NCBI RefSeq assembly: GCF_003762835.1
Contig: NZ_RJWA01000007.1
Coordinates: forward strand, 248,001-312,000
Source: Micromonospora sp. HM5-17
GTDB taxonomy: Bacteria > Actinomycetota > Actinomycetes > Mycobacteriales > Micromonosporaceae
Length of the DNA: 64,000 nt
Direction: 5' to 3'
A program made the position numbers and the translations under genes. The notes under the pieces were generated by a model. That model saw only the letters and a program-made list of their open reading frames with translations, had not been told where the DNA came from and ran no database searches. This document shows, in pieces, positions 41,956 through 49,559 of the stretch (the first letter of the stretch is position 1; each line of letters starts with the position of its first letter).

Positions 41956-42696
41956 ATGCCTCGGCCACGTTCCTCGGCGATCTGGTTCACCGACGAGCCC
42001 GACCGCCGGCCCCGGCTCTCCCGGGAACGGATCACCCGCGCCGCCGTGGACCTGCTCGACGTCGAGGGCGTGCAGGGGTTGTCCATGCGGCGCCTCGCGG
42101 CCCGCCTCGGCGCCGGCACCATGTCGCTCTACGAGTACGTCAGTAGCCGGGAGGACGTGCTCGACCTGGCCACGGACGCGGCCATCGCCGAGATCGAGAT
42201 CGACGGCATCGACGGGCTGCCCTGGCGCGAGGCCCTCAGCCGGCAACTGAGGCGCAGCCGGCAGGTCATGCTCCGGCACCCCTGGCTGCCCGCCCTGATG
42301 GCGACCCGCCCGCTGCTCGGCCCGCACGCCCTGGCCCGGTCCGAGCTGGTCTACGCCCTGCTGCACCGGGCCGGCCTGGCGGGGCCCCGGCTCGTCGCCG
42401 CGGTCGGGGCGCTGACCTACTACGTCCAGGGCTTCACCGCGATGGAGAACGCCTGGCGCGGCCAGCAGCCCGACCCTGCGGCCGAGGCGGAACTGCGCCG
42501 CCAGGCCCAGCAGTACCTCGACCGCAGGGGCGAGGCCCACCCGACCCTGGCCCAGCACGCCGATCTCGGCCGCGACGACTTCGACGCCTCGTTCCAGCTC
42601 GGCCTCGACGTCGTACTGGACGGGATCGCGGCGCAGCTCGGCACGGCCGGCCCACCCGCCGACGGGTCCGGCGCCGAGGGATCGGGACGGTCCTGA
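41956..42696 (+). CDS. TetR/AcrR-family transcriptional regulator
   Basis: Encodes 246 aa from ATG 41956 with GAAGGAG upstream. The N-terminal helix-turn-helix reads ITRAAVDLLDVEGVQGLSMRRLA followed by GTMSLYEYVSSREDVLDL, a typical TetR pattern, and the C-terminal part is a helical ligand-binding domain (TetR_C_11-like) with a Pro-rich tail. It likely represses itself and the divergent DUF885-like gene through the operator between them, releasing on binding a small molecule. A hairpin follows the gene. Confidence 0.9.
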   Translation: MPRPRSSAIWFTDEPDRRPRLSRERITRAAVDLLDVEGVQGLSMRRLAARLGAGTMSLYEYVSSREDVLDLATDAAIAEIEIDGIDGLPWREALSRQLRRSRQVMLRHPWLPALMATRPLLGPHALARSELVYALLHRAGLAGPRLVAAVGALTYYVQGFTAMENAWRGQQPDPAAEAELRRQAQQYLDRRGEAHPTLAQHADLGRDDFDASFQLGLDVVLDGIAAQLGTAGPPADGSGAEGSGRS

Positions 42697-42710
42697 CGCT
42701 CCGCGCGGCG

Positions 42711-42741
42711 CCCGCGGCACCCGGTTACCGGGGGCCGCGGG
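42711..42741. terminator. Hairpin terminator between convergent genes
   Basis: The stem pairs 42711-42718 with 42734-42741 (8 pairs), has one A-G mismatch, then pairs 42720-42724 with 42728-42732 around a TTA loop. It lies 15 bases past the TetR stop, facing the convergent SnoaL gene. Confidence 0.7.
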
Positions 42742-42797
42742 TGGTCCCCGCCCCGGGACGCCGGCCCGCCGGTCGGGTACGCCCGCCCGGGCGGCGG

Positions 42798-43751
42798 CTA
42801 GGGCCGCAGGTCGGTCCGGGCCACGCCGGTGGCCGGGTCGTACGGGTAGGAGAGGTGCTGGTGGACCATCGTCCACGCGCCGTTGCGGCGCCGGAAGACC
42901 CGGGTGCCGCGGGACCAGCTCTCGGCGTACCCACCGTCGGGCTGCTCCACCCGGACGAGGTTGAGCCCCCAGACCACGGCGAGGTCGTCGCGGACCAGTA
43001 CCGACATGTCGGGGACCGTCCAGGTCACGGCGCCGTCGCCGGCGGCGTCGAGGCCGCCCCTGCAGACCTCGCGGACGGCGTCGACCCCGACGTACGCCAG
43101 GGGTTGGTCGTGTTCGTAGGAGACGATGTCGTCGGCGATGGGTGCCATCAGGCCGTCCAGGTCCTTCGCCGCGGTGGCCGCGAACCAGCGCTCGTGGAGT
43201 TCCCGCAGCTCCCGCTCGGCCGTGGCGTCCCGCGCCGCGTCGTCCTCGGCGGCGTCCGCCGCGGCGTGGTCCTCGGCTGCGTTCCGTACCGGGTCAGCCT
43301 GCCCCGGGTCGGCGCGCCGCGCGTCACCCTGCGCCGTGTCGTCGTCCGCGCTCTGGTCGGTGTAGGGGAAGGAGTGGTGCTCGTGGGTGACAACCCAGCG
43401 GCCGTCCTGCTTGCGCAGGCCGAGCGTCAACCGTAGCCGGTTGTCGGGATTCTGGGCGAACATCTCCTCGGTGCCACAGCGCAGCAGGGCGTACGCGAAG
43501 GCGACGCCGTCCCCGGCGGTGACGTCCAGGGACTCGATCTCGAAGCGGGCGCCGCTGAGCTGCCACCGGAGGAAGGGCGGCCACGCCTTCCGGTAGGCGT
43601 CCAGCCCTCGCACCCCCTCGTACGGCGGCGGCACGTCGAACATCACGACGTCCTCGGCGTGGTCCGCGACCACCCCGGCCAGGTCGCCGCGGTGCACCGC
43701 CTCGGCCCAACGCTCGATCAGGGTGCGAATCTGCTCCTCGTCCGTCGGCAT
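42798..43751 (-). CDS. Double SnoaL-like (NTF2-fold) protein
   Basis: Encodes 317 aa from ATG 43751 with an excellent GAGGAGGAG site. Two NTF2/SnoaL-like domains (about 1-125 and 185-310) are joined by an Asp/Ala-rich acidic linker. Each has the usual helix LIERWAEAVHRGDLAGV or LHERWFAATAAKDLDGL and ends with a strand carrying WVVTHEHHSF or WTMVHQHLSY. These domains act as small-molecule isomerases, cyclases or binders, with no fixed function. It lies directly downstream of a sigma factor that itself has a SnoaL domain, with the same promoter-like element, so it is probably part of that regulon. Confidence 0.85.
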   Translation of the reverse strand: MPTDEEQIRTLIERWAEAVHRGDLAGVVADHAEDVVMFDVPPPYEGVRGLDAYRKAWPPFLRWQLSGARFEIESLDVTAGDGVAFAYALLRCGTEEMFAQNPDNRLRLTLGLRKQDGRWVVTHEHHSFPYTDQSADDDTAQGDARRADPGQADPVRNAAEDHAAADAAEDDAARDATAERELRELHERWFAATAAKDLDGLMAPIADDIVSYEHDQPLAYVGVDAVREVCRGGLDAAGDGAVTWTVPDMSVLVRDDLAVVWGLNLVRVEQPDGGYAESWSRGTRVFRRRNGAWTMVHQHLSYPYDPATGVARTDLRP

Positions 43752-43780
43752 CAGGGACTCCTCCTCCGGGTTGACTGTCT

Positions 43781-43818
43781 GTCACGGGTACAACCCGGGG
43801 GAGCCGAGGAATTCATCG
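43781..43818 (-). promoter_or_regulatory. Putative ECF-sigma promoter of the double-SnoaL gene
   Basis: On the minus strand it reads CGATGAATTC, 14 bases, then GTTGTACC followed by CGTGAC. The same blocks with the same 14-base spacing occur at 45048-45085 upstream of the sigma gene. The TGA of the first block is the stop codon of the sigma gene. The downstream block lies about 36 bases before ATG 43751, a normal promoter distance. Recognition by the adjacent sigma factor is inferred. Confidence 0.65.
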
Positions 43819-44835
43819 CGGCGGGGCGGGTGGGGCTCCGGCGAGTCGGGCGGGCAGGCCGAACGCGGTGAGGTCGGCGGTGAGGAACGAGACGACCTCG
43901 CAGATCCGCCGTCCCCGGATCATCAGTAGGTCCAGCCCGGCCGGCCGGTAGTCGCCCCGGTCGTCGTCCCACAGGTAGGTACCGAACGCGAGCTGCCCGT
44001 TCGCGGCGGTGGGCCGGAAGCGCCAGCCCGGCCGACAGACGTCGACGAGGAAGGTCCGGATCGCGTCCCGACCGTGGTACCAGGCGGTCAGTGGTGGCAT
44101 CGAGTACCGGGCGTCCTCGGTGAGCATGGCCACGATGGCGTCGATGTCGCCGTTCTCCCAGGCGGTCGCGTACCGTCGGGCGATCTCGCGTTGACCTGCC
44201 TCGCCGAGGTTCTCGAGGGCCTGATGTTGGCTGCCCTCGGGAAGCCGTTCGGCGAGGATCTTCCGGGCCCGCTGCAGCGCACTGTTGACCGCCGCGACGC
44301 TCGTACCCAGCATCTCGGCGGTCTCGAGGGCGCGGTAGCCGAGGACGTCCCGCAGCAGGAGGGCGGCGCGCTGGACGGCGGTGAGGTGTTGCAGGGTGGC
44401 GACGAACGCCAGTTCCATGCTCTCCCGGGCCATCGTGTGTGCTTCCGGCCCCGGTCGGGGCGTTCCGCCCATCAGCCGGTCCGGGTACGGTTCGAGCCAT
44501 TCCGCCTCGGCCGCCGGCGCGCCTTCGGGGCCGAGATCGGTCGGGAGCTCGCGCCGCCCCCGTCGTTCGATCAGGCTCAGGGCGCGGTTCGTGGCGATCC
44601 GGTAGAGCCAGGGCCGGATCGACCCCCGCTCCTCGAACCGGTCGAGCGCGCGCCAGGCGCGGTCAAGGGTGTCCTGGACAGCGTCCTCGGCGTCGTGGAA
44701 CGAGCCCAGCATCCGGTAGCAGTACGCCCGCAGTTCGTCCCGCAGGGGGCCTACCAGGCGTCCGAAGGCCTCGCCGTCGCCGGACCGTGCCGCGGACAGC
44801 AGCTCCGCCTCGGGTGAGCTCGTCCCGGCCGCCAT
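43813..44835 (-). CDS. ECF sigma factor with C-terminal SnoaL domain (SigG/TIGR02960 type)
   Basis: Encodes 340 aa from ATG 44835, with GGAGG 9-10 bases upstream. Region 2 ([47 protein letters not shown]) and region 4 ([38 protein letters not shown]) are intact; a SnoaL-like domain fills about 210-330. No anti-sigma gene is nearby, as expected for SnoaL-tailed ECFs, whose tail controls activity in cis. A promoter-like element about 210 bases upstream matches that of the downstream double-SnoaL gene, suggesting autoregulation. The signal is unknown. Confidence 0.9.
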   Translation of the reverse strand: MAAGTSSPEAELLSAARSGDGEAFGRLVGPLRDELRAYCYRMLGSFHDAEDAVQDTLDRAWRALDRFEERGSIRPWLYRIATNRALSLIERRGRRELPTDLGPEGAPAAEAEWLEPYPDRLMGGTPRPGPEAHTMARESMELAFVATLQHLTAVQRAALLLRDVLGYRALETAEMLGTSVAAVNSALQRARKILAERLPEGSQHQALENLGEAGQREIARRYATAWENGDIDAIVAMLTEDARYSMPPLTAWYHGRDAIRTFLVDVCRPGWRFRPTAANGQLAFGTYLWDDDRGDYRPAGLDLLMIRGRRICEVVSFLTADLTAFGLPARLAGAPPAPPR

Positions 44836-45413
44836 CTGCCGCCACCTCCACCAACCCGATGTCCCGGTCGCGTTGTCCCTCGCGACCGCTGTCGCACACG
44901 TCTCGCGCGCGGTTGCGGGGTGGCGGTACCGGCCGTGGCGTTGCGCCCCGTACCGCCGGCGTCCCCGCCGTACCGGTGTCCGCGCGGGATTGCCCGGCCG
45001 GCTCCCAGCCGGGCACCGGCGCGACCCGGTCGGTCCCGCCGCGATCCGTCACCGGTACAACCCCGGCCGCTCCCCGAACTCATCGTCGAGGCGGGAACGA
45101 TCTCCGACACCGCGCCCGGGCGTGCCGGGGTGTCGAGGGGCCCGGGCACGCGCCCCCGCCGCACGACGCGGGGGCGAGCGCCGCGCGGCGGACGGCCCCG
45201 ATGGCGGACACCATCCGCGCCGTGCCGGCGCGAGCGACGGGCCGGCGGCGGGGCGCAAGGGGCCGACAGCGGGTGCGGCGGGCAGCCAAGGCGCCACCAG
45301 AGCGCGACCGGCCCGAGGCGGGGCCGGACCCGAGCGAAACGGACCAGAGCGCTTCGAGCGTCGGCGGCGCGACGGCGCTCAGGGTCGCCTCGACATCCCG
45401 CCGCCGGGGTGGA
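44836..45413. other. Non-coding region upstream of ECF sigma gene
   Basis: About 580 bases without a convincing gene. It holds the promoter-like element at 45048-45085, implying an untranslated leader of roughly 210 bases for the sigma gene, and a 9-pair GC-rich hairpin (45151-45159 with 45168-45176) that may terminate the upstream membrane-protein gene. Confidence 0.5.
45048..45085 (-). promoter_or_regulatory. Putative ECF-sigma promoter of the sigma gene itself
   Basis: Reads CGATGAGTTC, 14 bases, then GTTGTACC and GGTGAC on the minus strand, the same blocks and spacing as at 43781-43818. The 14-base spacers themselves are unrelated in sequence, so conservation is limited to the presumed recognition blocks. 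It lies about 215 bases before the sigma start codon. Confidence 0.6.
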
Positions 45414-45980
45414 TCACCGGGTACCGGCCCCGGGCTTGGTGTACGCCTTGGTCCGGCCCGTGAGGAGGATGATGGCGCAGGCGACGACCATGAGGAACAG
45501 CAGCACGTCGATGGCCATCGAGAGTCCGTTGAGGACCGTGCTCGAGGTGGACGCGGTGTCTCCGCCCTCGTTGAACGCGCCGCGGCCCGCGACGAACACG
45601 AAGGCGGCGGCGAGGCCGGAGCCGAGGTTCGCCAACGCGTAGCCGAAGCAGGCGATCGCGAGCAGAACACGCGCCCAGTTGGCCCCGAGGAACGTCGCGA
45701 CGAACAGCCCGAGCGCCACGATGACGCCCAGCGCGCTCACGACGAGGCGCACGATGTTGAACGTGGGCATGATCTCCAGCATCTCGTCGCTGGCCCAGAA
45801 CATCTCGGCGAGGTACCGACGGTCGAGGTACCAGTCGATGAACGTCAACACGCTGCCCAGCCCGAGGAGGCAGAGCACGACGTAGAGCACGGGCGGTCGG
45901 GCCGGAGACGGAGTCGCTGTCGGCGGATGCGCGGTGCCGGTCGGCTGGCCGGTGGCGGGGGGCTGCGGACGGGCGTACAC
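45414..45980 (-). CDS. Integral membrane protein, four predicted helices
   Basis: Encodes 188 aa from GTG 45980, supported by GGAGG 5 bases upstream; the frame extends to 46076 without support. A Pro/Thr-rich cytoplasmic-looking N-terminus (about 30 residues) is followed by four hydrophobic helices (VLYVVLCLLGLGSVL, LVVSALGVIVALGLFVATF, VLLAIACFGYALANLG, MAIDVLLFLMVVACAIILL). I recognise no functional motif. It is probably a single-gene transcript; a weak palindrome GTAGC-GCC-GCTAC lies at 46024-46036 upstream of its start. Confidence 0.7.
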   Translation of the reverse strand: MYARPQPPATGQPTGTAHPPTATPSPARPPVLYVVLCLLGLGSVLTFIDWYLDRRYLAEMFWASDEMLEIMPTFNIVRLVVSALGVIVALGLFVATFLGANWARVLLAIACFGYALANLGSGLAAAFVFVAGRGAFNEGGDTASTSSTVLNGLSMAIDVLLFLMVVACAIILLTGRTKAYTKPGAGTR

Positions 45981-46472
45981 GACTTCCTCCGAGGAAGAAC
46001 TGACCTGATCGGACCCGGGGATGGTAGCGCCGCTACATTCCTTTCGCCCCGAAGGGTGCCGGTCGCGCCATGTCATCGCGGGCGGGAGCGGCGCGGGTCA
46101 TGCCCGAGACCCCGAGACGACCCATCCGGGGCCGTGCCCGGTGGGCCTGCCGGGGTGTGGATCCGGTGACGCGTCGCCGAGCCCGGCACGTCGGGCCGTC
46201 CGGTTGACCACGGATAGCCGATCAAACGGTGTTGCACATCGTTGGTGATCGCCAGACTCCAGCGGGTGGCCAGGTTGGACGGGTGGCGCGGATCCGGGTC
46301 TGGGCGCGGGCGGCGCTCCCGCGGGTCCGGGCTCCCTCGACGCGCCGACCCGCGGCGCCACCGTCCGCGGTCGCGTCCGGGCACGCGGCCACCCGCGGAC
46401 GGCGGCCGCACCCGAGGCCGGGTCCCGTCCGCCGAGGGAGACAGCAGTCCTGCCGTCGAAGGGGGTGCGCCG
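45981..46472. other. Divergent intergenic region, about 490 bases
   Basis: Separates the minus-strand membrane-protein gene from the small plus-strand gene at 46473. Apart from the weak palindrome at 46024-46036 and an AT-richer patch near 46210-46250 (CGATCAAACGGTGTTGCAC), I see nothing identifiable; open frames here lack coding features. Confidence 0.45.
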
Positions 46473-46742
46473 ATGAGGCACATGCTGCCCGACCCCGAGC
46501 TCACCGAACGCTTCCATCGGCGGCTTGCGGGCCGACCCGGGATGGCGTACGCGCTCGGCTGGATGTACTCGTGGACCATGACGATGGCGCACGACCACGC
46601 CGCGACGTGCACCGCCCAGGAGTGCGAGACCTGCGGCGAGTTCGTCGCGGCGCTGTCGCTCTTCGCCGCGGTCTCCCGGGACCTGCCGAAGTCGCGGGGC
46701 GTGGTGGAGCGGCTGGCGCGGCTACCGCGTGGGCCGCGCTGA
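46473..46742 (+). CDS. Small cysteine-containing hypothetical protein
   Basis: Encodes 89 aa from ATG 46473 (MRHMLPDPELTERFHRRLAG), with AAGGGGG upstream; a longer in-frame start at 46242 gives Arg-rich non-coding-looking sequence. The centre has HDHAATCTAQECETCGEF, a cluster of three Cys and two His that could bind a metal. No family recognised. It precedes the HxlR gene by 60 bases but that gene has its own operator. Confidence 0.55.
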   Translation: MRHMLPDPELTERFHRRLAGRPGMAYALGWMYSWTMTMAHDHAATCTAQECETCGEFVAALSLFAAVSRDLPKSRGVVERLARLPRGPR

Positions 46743-46759
46743 GGGGCGATCCGGGCGCT

Positions 46760-46778
46760 TACTAACTTCTGGTTAGTA
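46760..46778. promoter_or_regulatory. HxlR operator at its own promoter
   Basis: Inverted repeat TACTAAC (46760-46766), 5-base spacer, GTTAGTA (46772-46778). It ends 12 bases before a -10-like TAGGCT (46791-46796), which is 6 bases from ATG 46803, so the gene is probably leaderless and autoregulated. A related site with the same spacing precedes frnE. Confidence 0.7.
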
Positions 46779-46802
46779 CATGCCCCCGGGTAGGCTGCCG
46801 GG

Positions 46803-47240
46803 ATGGCGACGGATCCCCAGAGGTCGCGGCGGGTGGCCGACCCGCTGGGCGACGTGTTCGACAAGGTGTGCGCCGGCCGGATGGTGCTGGAGCATCTGAC
46901 CGGGCGGTGGAGTCCGCTGATCATGGCTGCGCTGTGCGACGGGCCGATGCGCTTCTCCGAACTACGGACCAAGATCGGCGGCATCAGCGAGAAGATGCTG
47001 TCGCAGACGCTCCGCATCCTGGTGCGGGACGGTTTCGTCGCCCGCACCGTCGAGCCGACGGTCCCGCCCAGGGTCAGTTACGAGCTGACCGAACTCGGGC
47101 GCGATCTCGCCAGTCCGCTCCAGCATCTGATCGACCGGATCGCCGTCCGCGTCAAGGACGTGTTGCGGGCCCAGGAGGCGTACGACCGGTCCGCGGAGCC
47201 GGAGGCGGCGGCGGGCGCGGAGGCCGCGACCAAGGGCTAA
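46803..47240 (+). CDS. HxlR-family winged-helix regulator
   Basis: Encodes 145 aa. Family marks are the N-terminal Cys (DKVCAGRMVLEHLTGRWSPLIMAAL), the MRFSELRTKIGGISEKMLSQTLRIL recognition helix and the wing SYELTELGRDL. HxlR proteins are dimeric and often sense electrophiles, quinones or formaldehyde, some through a Cys at this position. The C-terminus is a Glu/Ala tail. The gene is followed within 51 bases by a DsbA-type oxidoreductase gene with a matching operator, so the two likely form a thiol-stress response pair. Confidence 0.92.
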   Translation: MATDPQRSRRVADPLGDVFDKVCAGRMVLEHLTGRWSPLIMAALCDGPMRFSELRTKIGGISEKMLSQTLRILVRDGFVARTVEPTVPPRVSYELTELGRDLASPLQHLIDRIAVRVKDVLRAQEAYDRSAEPEAAAGAEAATKG

Positions 47241-47253
47241 CCTGAAGGTACGT

Positions 47254-47284
47254 ACTTACGGAAGGTAAGTTTGCCCGCTAGCCT
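47254..47284 (+). promoter_or_regulatory. Promoter and HxlR-type operator of frnE
   Basis: ACTTAC (47254-47259), 5-base spacer, GTAAGT (47265-47270) mirrors the operator at 46760-46778. It overlaps a -35-like TTACGG (47256-47261), 17 bases from TAGCCT (47279-47284), which lies 7 bases before ATG 47292, so the message would be leaderless. Confidence 0.6.
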
Positions 47285-47291
47285 TCTGGCC

Positions 47292-47918
47292 ATGGTGATC
47301 GAGGTTTTCTCCGACCTGGTATGCCCCTGGTGTTACATCGGCAAGCGTCGCCTCGACCTCGCGCTCGCCCGCGTCGAGCGTCCGGTGGAGGTCCGCTGGC
47401 GGGCCTTCCAGCTCGACCCTGACTATCCGACCGACGTCCGGTGGACGCTGCCCGAGGCGCACCTGAACCGCTACGGCCTCAGCCGGGCCGAGAACGACCG
47501 CCGGCTGGCGATGGTCACCGCCGCCGCTGCCGAGGTGGGGCTGCGCTACGACCTGAACCGTGCGGTCATGGCGAACACCAGGGACGCGCACCGGCTCGTC
47601 CACCACGGTCGGGCGCACGGCAAGGACGCCCAGGTCGCCGAGCTGCTGATGCGGGCGTACGCGACCGAGGGCCGGTGGATCGGTGACCCCACCACGCTGA
47701 ACGAGATCGCGGCCGAGGCGGGGCTACCGCCGATGCCGCCCGGCGCCTACGAGGCGGAGGTCGAGGCGGACCTGGCGCGGGCCCGCCGGCTCGGGGTGCG
47801 GGGTGTCCCCAGCGTCGTCGTCAACGGGGCGTACCCACTGGTCGCGCCCGACGTCGAGCAGCTGGTCAGGGCGCTGGGGTCCGACACGCCAGACCCGGAG
47901 CGACGCCGCGTCCCGTGA
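47292..47918 (+). CDS. frnE: FrnE-like DsbA-family oxidoreductase
   Basis: Encodes 208 aa from ATG 47292; a TTG at 47271 in frame is less likely. The thioredoxin-fold active site reads VCPWCYIGKRRLD, and the cis-Pro loop reads GVRGVPSVVVNG; a helical insert lies between. FrnE proteins are cytoplasmic DsbA-like enzymes that isomerise or oxidise thiols or act in polyketide tailoring; the family also includes 2-hydroxychromene-2-carboxylate isomerase relatives. No signal peptide is present. With the HxlR gene just upstream and sharing an operator pattern, a role in electrophile or disulfide stress is likely. Confidence 0.92.
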   Translation: MVIEVFSDLVCPWCYIGKRRLDLALARVERPVEVRWRAFQLDPDYPTDVRWTLPEAHLNRYGLSRAENDRRLAMVTAAAAEVGLRYDLNRAVMANTRDAHRLVHHGRAHGKDAQVAELLMRAYATEGRWIGDPTTLNEIAAEAGLPPMPPGAYEAEVEADLARARRLGVRGVPSVVVNGAYPLVAPDVEQLVRALGSDTPDPERRRVP

Positions 47919-48137
47919 TGCGGTCCCGTGGTCGCGACCCGGCCGGGCGGTCCGGATGGGCCGGCATGGACCCCGGTCGATCGCGGACGGTGGCACTGAC
48001 CCGGTCGCGGGAGCGGATCGTCCCCGGTCCCGCGACCGACATCCCGCCGGGCATCGGTGACCCCGACCGTCGCGCCGGGACCGGCCCGGTCCGTCGGGGT
48101 CCGGCGCGACGTGCCTCCGGGTGCCATAATCACGGCC

Positions 48138-48809
48138 GTGCCCACCCGGCCGCCGCGGCGGTTCGCCCATCCGACGATCCTTGCCGCGATCATCGCGGCC
48201 GTGGCGGCCGTGGCCGCCGCGGCGATTCCCGTCGTGGCCGAGGTGCTGCGGAATCCCACTCCCCGGGCGGCCCCGGATCCGCCGCCCGTCGCCGCGCCCG
48301 CCAGCCCGCCCGCCGTGGCGCCGACCGGGTCGCCCGTCGCCGCGCCGGGCTCCTCGGATGCGGCGGCGCCCACCGGTGGTGCGGCCGCTCCGGCGCCGGA
48401 TCCCGACGTCCGGGCGCTGGGCGACATGTCGGAGCTCGGCGACTTCGAGGGGTGGAGCGCCGAGCCGCAGCAGGTGGCGGGGGCGCGCCACGAGACGGTT
48501 CTCGCGGCCTCCCCCTGCTGGCTCAACGACGACTTCACCGCCACCTTCGTCGTGGGTCGGCAGTACTCCCGGTTCGAGGCGGCCGTGGGGATCGCCGACG
48601 ATGCGCGGGTGGCGCGCCCGCTTCGGTTCACCGTCCTCGTCGACGACAAGCCGGTCTTCCAGACGACCGCCGGCCTCGGCCGGACCCGGCCGGTTCGCGT
48701 GACGATCAGCGGCGCCACGCAGCTGGGCATCCGGGTCAGCACCACCAGCACCGACCAGTGCCACGGCGACACGGTCGGCGTCTGGATCAACCCCGAGGTC
48801 CACCGGTGA
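48138..48809 (+). CDS. Membrane-anchored protein with NPCBM-like domain
   Basis: Encodes about 223 aa from GTG 48138; a CATAAT -10-like box ends 7 bases earlier, suggesting leaderless expression, though an ATG at 48057 is in frame. One transmembrane helix (ILAAIIAAVAAVAAAAIPVV) is followed by a Pro/Ala-rich linker and a beta-rich domain (FVVGRQYSRFEAAVGIADDA, RFTVLVDDKPVFQT, GDTVGVWINPEV) resembling the NPCBM/NEW2 carbohydrate-binding fold. It probably displays a glycan-binding head outside the cell. Partners are unknown; the next gene is convergent. Confidence 0.75.
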   Translation: MPTRPPRRFAHPTILAAIIAAVAAVAAAAIPVVAEVLRNPTPRAAPDPPPVAAPASPPAVAPTGSPVAAPGSSDAAAPTGGAAAPAPDPDVRALGDMSELGDFEGWSAEPQQVAGARHETVLAASPCWLNDDFTATFVVGRQYSRFEAAVGIADDARVARPLRFTVLVDDKPVFQTTAGLGRTRPVRVTISGATQLGIRVSTTSTDQCHGDTVGVWINPEVHR

Positions 48810-48855
48810 CCCGGTCGGACGTCGCCGGGCCGGACGCCCCCGGGGGGGCGGGCCG

Positions 48856-49512
48856 TCAGTCGGCGCCGGTGAGGTGGGGCCTGCAGGCCGAGACGAGGAC
48901 GTGGGTGATCCGGGTGACCAGTTCGTCCTCCGGGTAGGCGAACCGGGTCGGCCGTTGCGCGCCGAAGAGCAGGTCCTGCTGGGCCAGCGCCAGCATGGTG
49001 CGGGTCGCGAAGTCGAGGTCGCGTTCGGCGTCGGGCAGCCGGTGCGGTGGGATCCGGGGCGCCAGCTGCGCGACGATCGCGGCCGACAGCGCCCGGCCCA
49101 ACTCGCCGGCGCGGGCGTACATCAGCGGGTTGTCGGCCAGCAGCACGCCGCGCAGCAGCCGCTGATTGGCCCGGTAGACCGTGACCAGTTCGCGGGCGAC
49201 ATCCCCGAGGAACCCGTCGGGCGGCAGGTCGGCGCGGTACCGGTCGCGGACCGCGGCCAGGATCCGGTTCGCGGTGCGCTGCCGGAAGCGCTCGTGGACG
49301 GCGAGCAGCAGGGCCGTCTTGTCGGAGAAGCGCGCGTAGATCGCGGTGGGGGCGCTGGCGGCGCGGGCCGAGATCTCGGCGATGGTGATCTGGTCGAAGG
49401 ACTTCTCGGCCAGCAGGTCCTCCACCGCCGACAGGATGCGCTCCATCGTGGCCCGGCTGCGGGCCTGCCGGGGCTCGTTGACCTTCAGCTCACCGCGCTT
49501 CACCTGCGTCAC
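48856..49512 (-). CDS. TetR/AcrR-family regulator of the divergent monooxygenase
   Basis: About 218 aa if it starts at GTG 49512; ATG 49545 is also in frame but lacks a ribosome site. The helix-turn-helix is clear (RATMERILSAVEDLLAEKSFDQITIAEISARAASAPTAIYARFSDK is the segment from about residue 20 to 65; key residues TIAEIS and AIYARF). The C-terminal domain is helical. It is divergent from an FAD monooxygenase with an operator inside that promoter, so it most likely represses it and responds to its substrate or product. Confidence 0.88.
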   Translation of the reverse strand: MTQVKRGELKVNEPRQARSRATMERILSAVEDLLAEKSFDQITIAEISARAASAPTAIYARFSDKTALLLAVHERFRQRTANRILAAVRDRYRADLPPDGFLGDVARELVTVYRANQRLLRGVLLADNPLMYARAGELGRALSAAIVAQLAPRIPPHRLPDAERDLDFATRTMLALAQQDLLFGAQRPTRFAYPEDELVTRITHVLVSACRPHLTGAD

Positions 49513-49523
49513 CCTATCCTGGG

Positions 49524-49551
49524 TTGACCGTAACGGTAGTCCCATTACTAT
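49524..49551 (+). promoter_or_regulatory. Monooxygenase promoter with embedded TetR operator
   Basis: TTGACC (49524-49529), 16 bases, TACTAT (49546-49551), then the GTG start 8 bases later, so the transcript is probably leaderless. The spacer contains the palindrome ACCGT-A-ACGGT (49527-49537) and a TAGT/ACTA pair (49537-49540, 49547-49550), well placed for repression by the divergent TetR protein. Confidence 0.7.
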
Positions 49552-49559
49552 TTTGCCGC

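Noticed and set aside
48810-48855. GCCCCC-GGGGGGGC as terminator between convergent genes
   Set aside because: The palindrome has no room for a loop, so a stable hairpin is doubtful.
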